Source of the DNA: Tetramitus jugosus
Taxonomy: Eukaryota > Heterolobosea > Eutetramitea > Acrasida > Vahlkampfiidae
DNA length: 64,000 bases
Direction of reading: 5' to 3'
Assembly: GCA_937625935.1 (NCBI GenBank)
Contig: OW569372.1
Location: 186,001-250,000, forward strand
The stretch's first letter is position 1. Each line of letters begins with the position of its first letter. The notes beneath the pieces were generated by a model, which did not search any database, was not told the DNA's origin, and was given only the letters and a program-made list of their open reading frames with translations. Positions 27,588 to 38,300 of the stretch are shown here, piece after piece. Position numbers and translations under genes: made by a program.

Positions 27588-27981
27588 TTGTTTCGCTTTT
27601 GTTGTGGTGAAGAGGTGAAGGAGAGTCGTGAGACATCTCCGTTTCACCCCATTCACATAAATTCTTGCTTTTTTTACGGCCACTGCTACTCTGACTCCAC
27701 TGGCTACCAATCCATTGGTGATATCTTCGATGGCACTCGTTTCGATGCCCATCATACCTGTTAGATACTCTCTGCTAGTCCACCGCAGTGCTCTTTTTTC
27801 AATCTTTCCGTTCTTGAGTCTGACATTATCGAACCATATGTCGATACAACTGTCAGCTGACACTCCCATGCTAATTAGTTCCTTACCCACTGTCAGTGCT
27901 AGACACCGTCTAGCATGGACAGACCTGGGACAACGTACCAAGCAGTGTAAGACACTCTCGGGTTCTTTTTTGCACCAGGAG
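27582..27981 (-). pseudogene. C-terminal fragment of LINE ORF2 (zinc-knuckle region)
   Basis: About 132 codons, open from the truncated 5' edge of element B to TGA at 27582. The start shows 'SWCKKEPESVLHCLVRCP', the Cys...Glu-Ser-x2-His-x4-Cys-Pro pattern found C-terminal to reverse transcriptase (zf-RVT-like) in many non-LTR retrotransposons. The rest ('VGKELISMGV', 'SREYLTGMMGI') is the ORF2 tail. The reverse transcriptase and endonuclease are missing, so this copy cannot move by itself. The last codon overlaps hairpin 1. It is not a host gene even though a small frame could be called here. Confidence 0.7.
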
Positions 27982-27996
27982 TGCGTTTTTTAGAAA
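27982..27996 (+). repeat. Right 15-bp target-site duplication of element B
   Basis: TGCGTTTTTTAGAAA, exact copy of 27428-27442; it overlaps the first five bases of the right duplication of element A. Confidence 0.75.
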
Positions 27997-28007
27997 ACTC
28001 AAAAATT
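27992..28007 (+). repeat. Right 16-bp target-site duplication of element A
   Basis: AGAAAACTCAAAAATT, exact copy of 21409-21424, ending 27 bp before the tRNA-Leu gene. Confidence 0.75.
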
Positions 28008-28034
28008 AGAAAATTAAATTTCTATGGATGTCCA

Positions 28035-28116
28035 GCATGCGTGGCCGAGTGGTCTAAGGCGTCCGACTCAAGTTCGGATATCTCCGGATGCGTGAGTTCA
28101 AATCTCACCGCATGCA
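28035..28116 (+). tRNA. tRNA-Leu (CAA anticodon)
   Basis: 82 nt with a full cloverleaf. The acceptor stem GCATGCG pairs with CGCATGC, followed by discriminator A. The anticodon stem TCCGA/TCGGA encloses loop CTCAAGT, anticodon CAA. A 13-nt variable arm marks a class II tRNA, and the T stem GTGAG/CTCAC carries the loop TTCAAAT. A-box (TGGCCGAGTGG) and B-box (GTTCAAATC) are intact; there is no intron and no encoded CCA. A TTTTT terminator begins a few bases downstream. Two retroelement insertions lie directly upstream. Confidence 0.95.
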
Positions 28117-28250
28117 GAGTTTTTAATACTTTTGCGAGCGTTGCCTTTAACAATGGTTAGTGGTCCTTTGGTTGTGCCGTGCATATTGTGTCAAAGGATG
28201 AACACAACGTGGGACTCGAAAGAATTTTAGGAAATTAAACTTTTATTTGC

Positions 28251-29663
28251 TCAAAGAGAAAATGTCCTGGATCTTCCTGAAACTTTGAATAAAGAGATTG
28301 ATGGTTCCTCTGTAAGTGTCTGCCTCCGAAGTATCTTGTCAGTGTTTGTGTCCTTTTCGTCCTCGCTATCACTGTCGTAATCAGTGTACTGTCGTTCACC
28401 GCTGGAAGTGGCAATAATGGGAAGATAAGGATGAAATGTAGCACTATTGATTGTGCTCTTCTTATCCGTGTCGTAATCGTCAATCTTTAGACCAGTTGAC
28501 AAATCAAATACGGAAAACTTTCCTGCGTCATTACCTGTCACTAAATATTTACCAAAAGGATCACTATCAAAAGTCACTTTGACATTAGTAGATACGACAC
28601 GATCCATTCGAAAAGATAGAACTGGTTCGGTCACTTGCCTCAGATCCCAACAAAAAATCTCACCCGTCTTTCGGCATGCACTGAACAAAAAGTTGCCACA
28701 GACAGAGAACTTTAGACATGTGACTCCCTGTGAGTGCCCCTCGAGCAACTGCATCAACTGATTCTCACGCTCATCGTACAGTCCTACAGTATGGTCATAG
28801 GAACCGGCTGCCACAAGCGATGGATTGTTTCGCGAGAAGGCAAAACAAGAAATGATCGAAGTCTGTCCATAGTACTTTTTCATAATCTTTTCACAACAAA
28901 TGAGTTCATCCGAATCCGAACCAGGTCTCATTGTATCAAACACCTTTATCCTCCGATTCAATCCACAATAAATTCTGGATCCACTCGCATTGAATCCCAC
29001 TGACACTGCTGTCACTAATTCTCCGCTCGTTTGATCCACACAGTCATAAGAATGCAGCAATTGACCATTGAATGCATCCCACATGTGAACAGGTTGTGCA
29101 CAAGCCGTACTCAAAAAACAACATGTCGCAGATTGTTGAGAGTTCATCAATGGAAACCAATCAAAATCATAAATGGTGCCAGATTCCTTGACACGCAAAC
29201 AACTGTTCCATGGAGTCACTGTACTTGTGATTGGTAAATTTGAAGAATCAGTTGTTGGAGTTGTAGTTATCATGTCATCAGTTGATGATGTTGTGAGATG
29301 ACTGTGACTGAACAGTGAAGGATCATTCAATTCGAATAATCGCAATGATTGATCACTGTTGTTGGACAGTAGAACGAGACCATCAGGTGACCACTTTATA
29401 TTCTTGGTGTAGAGGTTGCTTTCACATTGATGAGACAATGATGATGAAAAATGTTGTTGTTGTTGTTGACTTGAGTTAACAGCAGCAAATTCATTGCAAG
29501 TTGAAGTGGATTGGATGAGTGTTGGTCGAGGTTCGTTGGGTCCAATGCAACATTCAATCATTGTTGTTATTGTCGTTGTTGAAGAAGTGAGAGGTTGCTG
29601 TGATTGAGGTTGATCATCATTGCTGTGATTGTTGTTCGTATCCGTGGTTATTGTAGATTCCAT
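28251..29663 (-). CDS. WRAP53: WRAP53/TCAB1-like WD40 protein
   Basis: 470 residues from ATG 29663. The N-terminal 80 residues are Thr/Gln-rich. The WD40 propeller has the family-specific stretches of TCAB1: 'NIKWSPDGLVLLSNNSDQ', 'IYDFDWFPLMNS', 'VHMWDAFNGQLLHSY', 'IYCGLNRRIKVFDTMRPG' and 'FSACRKTGEIFCWDLRQ'. In animals WRAP53 binds the CAB box of scaRNAs and telomerase RNA and directs them to Cajal bodies. In a protist it probably acts in small nuclear RNA or H/ACA RNP handling; that part is inference. The gene converges with tRNA-Leu, with 134 bp between them. The family call is strong because the sequence between the blades also matches, not only the generic WD pattern. Confidence 0.82.
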   Translation of the reverse strand: MESTITTDTNNNHSNDDQPQSQQPLTSSTTTITTMIECCIGPNEPRPTLIQSTSTCNEFAAVNSSQQQQQHFSSSLSHQCESNLYTKNIKWSPDGLVLLSNNSDQSLRLFELNDPSLFSHSHLTTSSTDDMITTTPTTDSSNLPITSTVTPWNSCLRVKESGTIYDFDWFPLMNSQQSATCCFLSTACAQPVHMWDAFNGQLLHSYDCVDQTSGELVTAVSVGFNASGSRIYCGLNRRIKVFDTMRPGSDSDELICCEKIMKKYYGQTSIISCFAFSRNNPSLVAAGSYDHTVGLYDERENQLMQLLEGHSQGVTCLKFSVCGNFLFSACRKTGEIFCWDLRQVTEPVLSFRMDRVVSTNVKVTFDSDPFGKYLVTGNDAGKFSVFDLSTGLKIDDYDTDKKSTINSATFHPYLPIIATSSGERQYTDYDSDSEDEKDTNTDKILRRQTLTEEPSISLFKVSGRSRTFSL

Positions 29664-29860
29664 TTTGTGTGGCGCGCAAAGTTATTTTAGTCGACAGGAA
29701 ACTCCGTTTTGATGACACTTGTTCTCAGCATAGGGGTGATCTCGACCACACCTGCCAGAAAGAAAAAAGCTTATTCAGTCGCACCAACAAAAAAAAATCA
29801 AATCATTATCACAAACTTTTTTTCTTGCACCATTGATTCGCTGTTCGTTCTTCCTTAATT

Positions 29861-32209
29861 ATGAGCGCTTTTGATCCACAACAACCACAACTTCGTGGTA
29901 GAAACACTGTTGGAGGTCAACAACAACACCCACAACAACAAAACTATGGCTACAGTACAGCATCTTCTGTTCCTCAAATGCAGCCTTCACCACCAAGACA
30001 ACAACCCTATGTTCCATCATCATCATCAGTCCCACAACATCAACAACAAATGAGCAGTGGTAGTGGTTCTTCATTTTTCAGTGAAAATTTTGGTGGATTG
30101 TACGGTAGTGGCTCAACACCTTCATCAGGCACACCACCTACATCATCATCATCATCAGGCATGTACAATCCATCACAGCAACAACATCAGCAACATCAGC
30201 AACAACAGCAACCACAATCATCATCATACACATATGAGGCACCAAAAGGTAATTTTTCCACGAGTGGTATCGGTAGTGGAAACATGAACCAACGAAGAAA
30301 TGTGAATGCAAAGTCCTTCTCTGCCAATTCGAATGGAGCAGGATTTTCATTTGCTTGTAAAGTATTCTCTGGTGTGATTGCTCTCGTTTTGCTGTTTATT
30401 ATCGTGATTACTGTGTATCATAGGAACAAGAGTCCTTCTTTCTATGATCCAATGAAGGATCAATTGGACACTCACAATGACAAGGTGAAGCAATTGAGGA
30501 ACAACATGATCAAACATGAGCAGCCAACTCCACCATTGGCACAACAACAAAAGGAACCATTAGCTCCAGCATCCCAGGGCGGAAAGAAGAGAGATCATAC
30601 ATCAGATGTGCGTGAACCTGTTCACGATCCTGCATATAACAGAGATTACACAAGAGAAGAGTTTGAGAAGGAGTACCAAGAAAAGTTGAGAGTTGAAATG
30701 GAGCAGAATGCTGCCAGAGAACGTGAGAGAGCTGAACAGGAGAAACAGGGTCAACACATGAGGGAACGAGAGAAGAAGTTGGCAGCTGAACGAGAGAAGA
30801 TGGAAAAAATGTACAAGACTCAACAGGAAGAGATTGAAAGAATTCAAGCAGAAGAAGTCGCACAACTTCAAAAGCAAAGGGAGGACGAAGAGAAACTCTT
30901 GAAAGAGCATCAAAAGTGGTTGGATGAGCAAAGAAAGTTGCAAGAGGAGGAGTTGAAGACTCAGCAAGAACTCTTGGAAGTTTCAAAGAAGAGAAAGGAA
31001 GAAGAAGATCACATTGAAAAGATCAAGAAGCAAAGAGATGAAATTCTAGAGCATGACAAGAAGAGAAAGAAGGAACTCGAGGAGCAAAAGAAGTTGAAGG
31101 AGGCAGAAGAAATGCAAAAGAAGTATGAAGACGATATGAGACGATATGAGGATGAAGTCAGAAGATATGAGCAAGAGTTGATGAAGGAGCGCCAAGAACA
31201 ATTGAGACTCGAAAGACTTCATCTGGACGAACTCGACCAACTGGAGAGAGGTAGAAGAGACGAGGACAGAAGAGAACAAGGACGAAGAAGAGAGTTGGAT
31301 GAACGTAAGAGAGAAAGAGAAAACTTAATCAGAGAGCGTCAAGCAAAGGAAGCTATTCTCCAAGAGCTGAGAATGAGAGAAGAGGAGTACGATAGCACTT
31401 ATGGACAAAGCAGCGGTCAGAGAAAGAGAAGAGCCGCACAGATCAGAAAAATGGAGGAGCAACAAATGAGAGAGTATGAGTCCATGATGAGACAGAGAGA
31501 AGCTATGCTTGCCCATCAAGAAGCTCAGGGACGTTATAGAGTACATGACGACTTGTATGACGAAGCCCATGGACAAGTTCAAGAGGAAGATGACATTCTT
31601 GGCGAGTTTGCTCACAAGTACGTTAATCCATCAAACAAGTATCAGAAGAAAAATATTTTGAAGAGAAGAAGAACAGGTAAGGGACAAGGATACAATCCAT
31701 ACGCATTCGATCTCAATGAGGACGACATGGACTCTCTCCAGCAATTCTATGAAGACTTGGAGGAGCAAGAGAAGAACGTCAAGAAACGAAGGAAGGACAA
31801 GAAGGGCAAGCAAGACGAAAAGGAAGAAAAAGCAAATCAAGAGAATGCTGATGCCGTAGCTGAAGAGAATGCTGAAGGCAAGGACGAAACTAACGTCCAA
31901 GGTGACACTGCTTCTGAGAATGCCTCCGAAAACAAGGACACTCCAGCCGCAGAACCAAACACTGTAGAAGAGAAGAAGGTTGATACTGTTCCTGTCACTC
32001 AACAACCAAACTCAGAACCATTCGTACCAAAGAAGAGAAGAACCAAGAAGGGCGGCAAGGCCGAAACAAGAGAAGAGTACCTCCAGAGACAACATATTGA
32101 AGCTCTAGATGCCATCCAAAAAGCAAACGAACAAGACGTATTCGGCTTCACCGAACACGGCGTAAAACACGGCGACGCTTTCGGCGAATGGGAAGAAGAG
32201 GCCGACTAA
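29861..32209 (+). CDS. Single-pass membrane protein with long coiled coil
   Basis: 782 residues from ATG 29861. Residues 1-155 are Gln/Ser/Pro-rich and disordered. One hydrophobic helix follows (about 163-187, 'GVIALVLLFIIVITVY'). From about 255 to 560 the sequence is almost wholly Glu/Lys/Arg/Gln in heptads ('REREKKLAAEREKMEKMY', 'EEQKKLKEAEEMQKKYED'), a long coiled coil or single alpha helix. The tail is acidic/basic with Asn/Glu repeats and ends EEEAD. There is no signal peptide, so it is probably type II-like with the coiled coil on one side of a membrane, perhaps a tether or Golgi/ER structural protein. I do not recognise a family; the role is unknown. Confidence 0.6.
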   Translation: MSAFDPQQPQLRGRNTVGGQQQHPQQQNYGYSTASSVPQMQPSPPRQQPYVPSSSSVPQHQQQMSSGSGSSFFSENFGGLYGSGSTPSSGTPPTSSSSSGMYNPSQQQHQQHQQQQQPQSSSYTYEAPKGNFSTSGIGSGNMNQRRNVNAKSFSANSNGAGFSFACKVFSGVIALVLLFIIVITVYHRNKSPSFYDPMKDQLDTHNDKVKQLRNNMIKHEQPTPPLAQQQKEPLAPASQGGKKRDHTSDVREPVHDPAYNRDYTREEFEKEYQEKLRVEMEQNAARERERAEQEKQGQHMREREKKLAAEREKMEKMYKTQQEEIERIQAEEVAQLQKQREDEEKLLKEHQKWLDEQRKLQEEELKTQQELLEVSKKRKEEEDHIEKIKKQRDEILEHDKKRKKELEEQKKLKEAEEMQKKYEDDMRRYEDEVRRYEQELMKERQEQLRLERLHLDELDQLERGRRDEDRREQGRRRELDERKRERENLIRERQAKEAILQELRMREEEYDSTYGQSSGQRKRRAAQIRKMEEQQMREYESMMRQREAMLAHQEAQGRYRVHDDLYDEAHGQVQEEDDILGEFAHKYVNPSNKYQKKNILKRRRTGKGQGYNPYAFDLNEDDMDSLQQFYEDLEEQEKNVKKRRKDKKGKQDEKEEKANQENADAVAEENAEGKDETNVQGDTASENASENKDTPAAEPNTVEEKKVDTVPVTQQPNSEPFVPKKRRTKKGGKAETREEYLQRQHIEALDAIQKANEQDVFGFTEHGVKHGDAFGEWEEEAD

Positions 32210-32343
32210 AAGGGAGTTCCTCCTTCATAATCCCGAGTTGGCACGTGCGAATTCACAAACAAATAAAAAACCCGACCCCTGGCACAAAAAGATATTCACA
32301 AACAACAGCACAAAAAATCTACCTTTCCACACAAAAGCAGTCA

Positions 32344-35300
32344 ATGTCAAGCTCTACCACCATATTCACCAATGATCTCATTGGCAGACATTTGGTGATC
32401 CAAAAAGCAAAAATTCTCAAGGGAAAGAGCAGAATCATTGAAATTAGAGCCAAATCTGGGTATGTCACAACATCATCAATGTCTCTATTTCTAAGAAGTG
32501 TTTTTCTCTAATGTCTGTCTCTCTGTCTCATGTTTTTAATGTGTACACAGTGTTCAATTGGTCAATCCAAATCCCTATGAAGTACAAAAGCTTATTCCTT
32601 GGGGTGAAATTTCAGAGATTGTCGCTTCTCAAAAGAGTGAAAATGAGTTTACGATTATTCATGGCAAGAAGAACACAAAAAATTTTTCAATGGAGGGTGG
32701 AGTGAGTCGAGTGACCGTTTTGTCTGATTTGTATTGTGGATGGAAGAGCAATCAAGTCAAAGTATTTTCATGTGAAAAAGTGGATCGATTGTCAGAGGTA
32801 TGTGTGTTTCATTATGTGATTCTGATGTTGTTGTTTTTATGAAAATTAACACGTAACGAACAATGTAAAATAGAGAGTGCCTGTAGATCTGCATGTCAAT
32901 GTTTGGAGCTATGAAACATCAAAGAATAATGTTCGATCGAAACCAACCAAGTTTGAAAACATTAAAAAGATTTCAAAGGTCACATCAGAGGAATCGGCAT
33001 TTGTTATTCATTCGAAACAGTTCCGAAAGCAATTGTTCTTTGCTTCGAACAGGGATGAGATTATTCAGAGCATAGTATCGAACGCGAGTACTTTTTTGGG
33101 AAAAGCAATTAGTGTAGATGTGTTGAATAATTGTGATGATTTGTTTACGTTGACAGAAGACAATTTGTCTCAAATTATGTACAGTGTAACAGTGAAGAAG
33201 AACAAGGGAAGTGAGGAGAAGAATGATGAACGAAAAATAGCGATTGACAAACGGACAATTTACGAGATTGATACGAGCACGAAACGAGTGATTTCCACTC
33301 ATCGATTCCGTCAAATAGGATCCATTGTGCGTTGTGCTTCGAGTGACACAAGATTTGTGATACAGTATCACACGCACAGTTTTGAATATGAATCTGCAGA
33401 GAGAGATGACCTCATTTCATCCATTTTAGAATTGTCAGAGAGGGACAAGGTAGTAATTCCAGTCAGGTCGAGGGTGTCTCCGCCAGGATGTAGAGTAGGT
33501 GATCCTGAAATTTACTCAAAGGAACTCTATGAATATATTCTAAAGCGAATAGCGACGATGAAAAAAGTGACTGACAAGAATGCAGCCGCGGATATTATGG
33601 AAGAATTCATTGATAATTATTCAATAAGCAACCATATAGCGCAAATATCAGACAAGAAAGCTACTCAATACATTTCTGATATGATGACCAAGTACACCAG
33701 CATACAGTCGCTATCAGAACATGAGCTTACACTGTTACTGGAGTCATTTATTCCAGTGATGACTCTGACTGATCCTTTCAATAATTTTAGTACTCTCTCT
33801 AAGACGTTGTTGAAATTTCTCTACCAATGTGTAAGTTCCCACAAGGCGCACATATCTTATCTAGCTTGCACCGTCCTTAAAGCTTGCGTAGATGAGATGC
33901 ATCCTCATAAAACTGACAAAAAAGAGATATCGAACAAACTTCTCGTGTTACAGCCAGATGGTTTGAATGTATTGTTTGGTGCACTAAAATATGGACTGGA
34001 AAACCCGAGTACACACACTCTGCTCGTATCAAGTGTTTTATCCTTGATGGAGAGCTGCTGCATATCTGCCAAGAGTACTACAGATAGAAATATGTTGAGA
34101 ACCATTGCTTTGAGCTTTTCTGATCATCTAGATCATTTGTTCGACTTGGCATACTCTTCCAGATCAGTACCCATAGTGTATAATAGCTTAATTTTGGCTC
34201 GAATTGCTCTGCAATTTAAAGCATGCGAAAAGGCACTGACTTCTATTCAAACGAAGGCCTTGAAATCAGGGCACTTGTTGCAGCAAGTCCACATTTGTAT
34301 TTCTACGAAAGACTCTGACGTTTGTACTATTGCAAGCGATATTGTAGCCTTTTTAGTTGACGGTTGTGCTGAGGCTGCTGCCCTACTTACACGAATAGTC
34401 CCACCGATTCTACTGAAACAACTCGGAACCCACAAAGGCACAGTATATCCGCTGCAAAAGAAGATGTTTGTTAGTGATAAGCCAACCCCATCATCACAAT
34501 CTCCCTTGGGAGTTCCTCCCATCAACGATTGGCATCCATTGTTTGAAGGATTGGCAAGTGATGTGTCCTCCTTCAGGATTATTTGGAATGAGAGTATGCG
34601 AAATGAGCTGCTCGAAAGTGTTTCGAAAGAATTGAATGAGTTTGTACAATATAAGAGGGAGTACAAAGGCTTTGATGTTTTATGGAACTATGAAGAATTC
34701 GAGATAACATACGGAGCAGTCACCAGCGAACCAAGTGTTGCTGGATATTTTATTCGTCCGTTTGTGGCCACCATATCAGAACAAGGTTGGACAAATGAGC
34801 ACCTTCTTGTACCTAATCCTCAGCAGTTCATTGATGAGCTTCACCACACGATTATGTTCAATGATTCTGTTGATATTAAGAAGCTATGTCTCCAAGCGAG
34901 CGCATTGCTGTACTTACGTTTCATTGGTAGTGTGTCATACTATGGGTTGGAACATATTTGTCTGCTCCTTCGAAGAAATATCAAAAACTTGTCTCTCGTG
35001 AGCGAAATTCTGAATTTCTTTTTGGCAGTCTTGGCGACAGATACGAATGCTGAGAAATTTATCGATGCTGGAGGTATTGATTTTATCACAGAGTTGGTCA
35101 CTCTTGTTCACCAAGTTGACAGCACAAATGAGGATACATTAATTTATATTCAAGTTGCTGATCGTTGCCTGAAAATATTTATTAGACTTATCACCTTGCA
35201 TTCTCCAGTCAATTCTGCAGGCTCTCTCTATGTGCCACAACCAAACGCGCAGTATATCATGTGTCGTAAGAACATTCTCCAATGTATTGTGCAACTTCTA

Positions 35301-38300
35301 TTAGCATATGAACAGAGCGATGACATTTTCCAACAAACTGTTCAATTGCTCAATCATCTTGTGGATAATAACGAGGAATTGATTAGTAATCTCTACTCTA
35401 CAGGAGTATTCTATTTCCTTCTTTTGTACAGTGGATCAAACGTCGAGGGAGCTATTACACTGTTAAAAAGAACTCACTTACTGCAGTCTCTTCATTGTGA
35501 AGAAAGGAGAACTGGCATATCCACGCCTGACGCATCTCCAATCATCCAAAGTATACTCAATGAGTTGCTACCAAAAGAATTAATCTGCCGACTAAATAAG
35601 CTCAGCATCGAAGAATTTAGCGCATTATTTATAGCTGATTATGTGGCTACTCCTGATGTCATATGGTCCTCTGATATGAGAGAGCATTTGCGTAGTTGTC
35701 TCTCTAAACATTTAGACTCATTTAGAACTGCATTGAAATCTGATAGATTTGCGGAATATCAGTTTTCTAATGTTTCACCAGTGGAGTACGATGTTCTCAA
35801 AATGGAACTTGTATGTTCAAACTATTATATTTCCAATTTCGTTCGAACTGAGTCATGGCCTGCAAACTTCTCGTTGGAAAATGTAGAAGAATTCGCTTCA
35901 GGTGTAACTTCATGCTTGGATTATTTGCTAGCCATGAATCCAAAGTTGTCAGACCAAACTGTGGGTTATTTGTCAATGTGTATTCGCGCTCAATTGATCC
36001 TGTTAAAGAGACAGTCAATTGCCACCTATCAAAACTACTCTATCCCGAAGCCATTATTGGAGATTTTACGTCGAAGCCGAGAGGAACAAGATTGTACTCG
36101 AGCACTATATTGCTTGCAGTATCAATGCTCTATTTTGCTTTTGGAGCTCGTCAGATGTTCGCCAAACAATATTTATTCGTTTATGCAACATTCTATCTGT
36201 AGCGATATTTGCCTTCTTGTGAATCATTGTACTTCACATTGCAACTCTAGTCAATTGAGATCATCAGAAGATCGATCAACTTCTCTGAATGAGTATTTCT
36301 CTCGAAGAACAGAATCAGTACAGTCCCAATGGATTCAACCTGGTGATGATTACTTACTGATTCCTTACAACGAACATGAGATCATGGCTGAGATTATTGA
36401 TTTTAGTCTCAATGTTCTCTTCTTCCTGCTTGCATCCTTTGAGGATACCTGTTCACAGATAGCAGAGAGCATTACGATTGTTGATGACTTAATTCGATGT
36501 CTATTGATACCAGAGCGCAAAACACCTAGCGTATTCCATAACACTCTGAAGATTTTATCGATATTGTCTTCGTCAGTGTTAGTCCAAGATCGAGCATTCA
36601 AGTCTGGACTTCACATTCATCTCCTTTCAATCATTATGGATTGTGCCTTGGAGCGAATAGAGTTCTCCCTTACTGTAGAGCTTGCAGTTCAATGTTTTAG
36701 AAGATTAGCTGGGTGGAGTAGAGATGATAGTCATCCATACGGAGCATGCAAAGAATTTTCCCTCATGCTGAAAGCTCTGAATCAAATTTTCCCAATGCAT
36801 GTGATTCAATCGCTGTGCAGAAAGCCGTCTCCTTCATTCATTGACGATGATCTCAAGTATCCGAAAGAAACTCCTGTTACAATATGGAACAAGCAGACAC
36901 TTCAAGAGTTGGATATGTACATTCAACAGGAGAAAATTGCTTTAGAGGAATCATCCTTTGACTTCTCTTCGATATTCTCATTCACATATCAGACACATGA
37001 GTGTGAATTACGTGCTTCAGGAATATTCGTTCGTCTATACAATAACACTATTGGCAGTTTCGTGGTTGAAACACCTGACAACTTTGTGCAAGAATGCTGC
37101 GTGCTATGGAAAAGTGAATTGGAAAGAATGGACAAATCAAAGAGGTTATGTATTGATTCGAATGAATTCCATCGTATCACCATTCTGCTTGAAGCCATAT
37201 ACATCATATTCAAACAGAATGATTCTCTTCGAAAACTCTCATTCATCTCGACGGACATGGTTCCTTTATTGGTCGAGCTGTTGCGTGTTGAAGTGCAATA
37301 TTCAAGGGCTATCTTTTATGTGCTACATATTATTTATATGATCATTCGTACAGCTGGAGCAGAAATTACCACTGCTCTAGTGAACGCTGGAATGATTGAA
37401 TCTGTTCGAGATATTCTCTACAGCCATACCTTTTCTGATCATCCAGCTGAAGTTGTAGGTGATATCCACGACAACCTATTAACTGTACTCTATTTCATTT
37501 ACTCTTCTGATGTGAACGGAAAAGCCGCAGCAAAGTCCATCAACTGCGGTCTTCTCCTGTACATCCTGGCTCAATTCTGTGATTGCTTCAAAAAGCATGA
37601 ACATGCTCGTGTGAAATCATCCTATCTTTTGTCACGATGCATCATATCACAAGTCCAAGCCAGAGAACTGATGAACCAAGTATTCCCCAAGATACTTGTG
37701 GAGATTATTGAGAAAAATCCAATGGAGGCTGTAAGTTCCTATGAAAAGATGCATGAATATCCAGAATTCATTTGGAATCAACAGATGCGTCAGGTTGCAA
37801 AAGAAACAATTCACAAATGGTTGAATGAACACAATGCTGAAATAACGAGAAATAGTGCTGCCGAATGCACTAAATATGGATCAATAGTTTATGAGTATCC
37901 ACGTCAAGTTGCCGGAATTTATGTTCAGATGTACAATAACCATCCAAACTATCCAATTCCTCACTTCTACGACTACGTGGTAGCACTGGTCAAAGATATT
38001 GATTCAACAGCTGATGATGATCAAAAGAAGCAATCAGCATACGCTTTGCATTTATGCTGTGGAGGAGAATATTACAACAAGAGCACTGTGCCGATTCTAT
38101 GCGACTCTATTCCACGAATTACATTCCACATGCTAAACAGCTCAATTAGCGCCCAAACTCATATGCTTCAAACATTAACGAAAATGTCAATGGATAACAG
38201 TTGCTTGAACAGATTCAATGAACATCCTACATTCATGGATGAAATGTCCGAGTGCATTGTAAAGATACATGATCACCAAGAAGAGTTAATCATGATTGTG

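Larger units (their letters stand above)
27443..27981 (-). mobile_element. 5'-truncated LINE, element B
   Basis: A 539-bp minus-strand insertion: 3' part of ORF2, two hairpins, ATGGTTGTAT, then a poly(A) tail of 26 (T at 27446-27471). It is flanked by the exact 15-bp duplication at 27428-27442 and 27982-27996. 5' truncation, poly(A) and a 15-bp duplication are typical products of target-primed reverse transcription. The insertion point is 38 bp upstream of the tRNA-Leu gene. Confidence 0.8.
21409..28007. mobile_element. Composite island: two LINE-like insertions plus a CACTA-like transposon
   Basis: A 16-bp direct repeat (AGAAAACTCAAAAATT) flanks the whole block. Just inside the left copy lies a run of T (poly(A) of a minus-strand element). 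Inside are retroelement A (21425-27437), a DNA transposon within A (21455-26134) and retroelement B (27443-27981). The inner sequence is visibly richer in G+C than the host genes, most clearly the ORF1 gene. The block sits between the PTPA promoter side and a tRNA-Leu gene. The nesting order inferred is A first; the relative order of the CACTA and B insertions is open. Confidence 0.8.

Noticed and set aside
27582-27941. A small host gene of 119 residues
   Set aside because: It is the truncated end of LINE ORF2: open to the insertion edge, with the retrotransposon Cys/His motif, and inside the 15-bp duplication.
30510-31615. Leu-rich minus-strand frames that look like membrane proteins
   Set aside because: They are the antisense of the Glu/Lys-rich coiled-coil gene; the strand with a proper start and continuous frame is plus.
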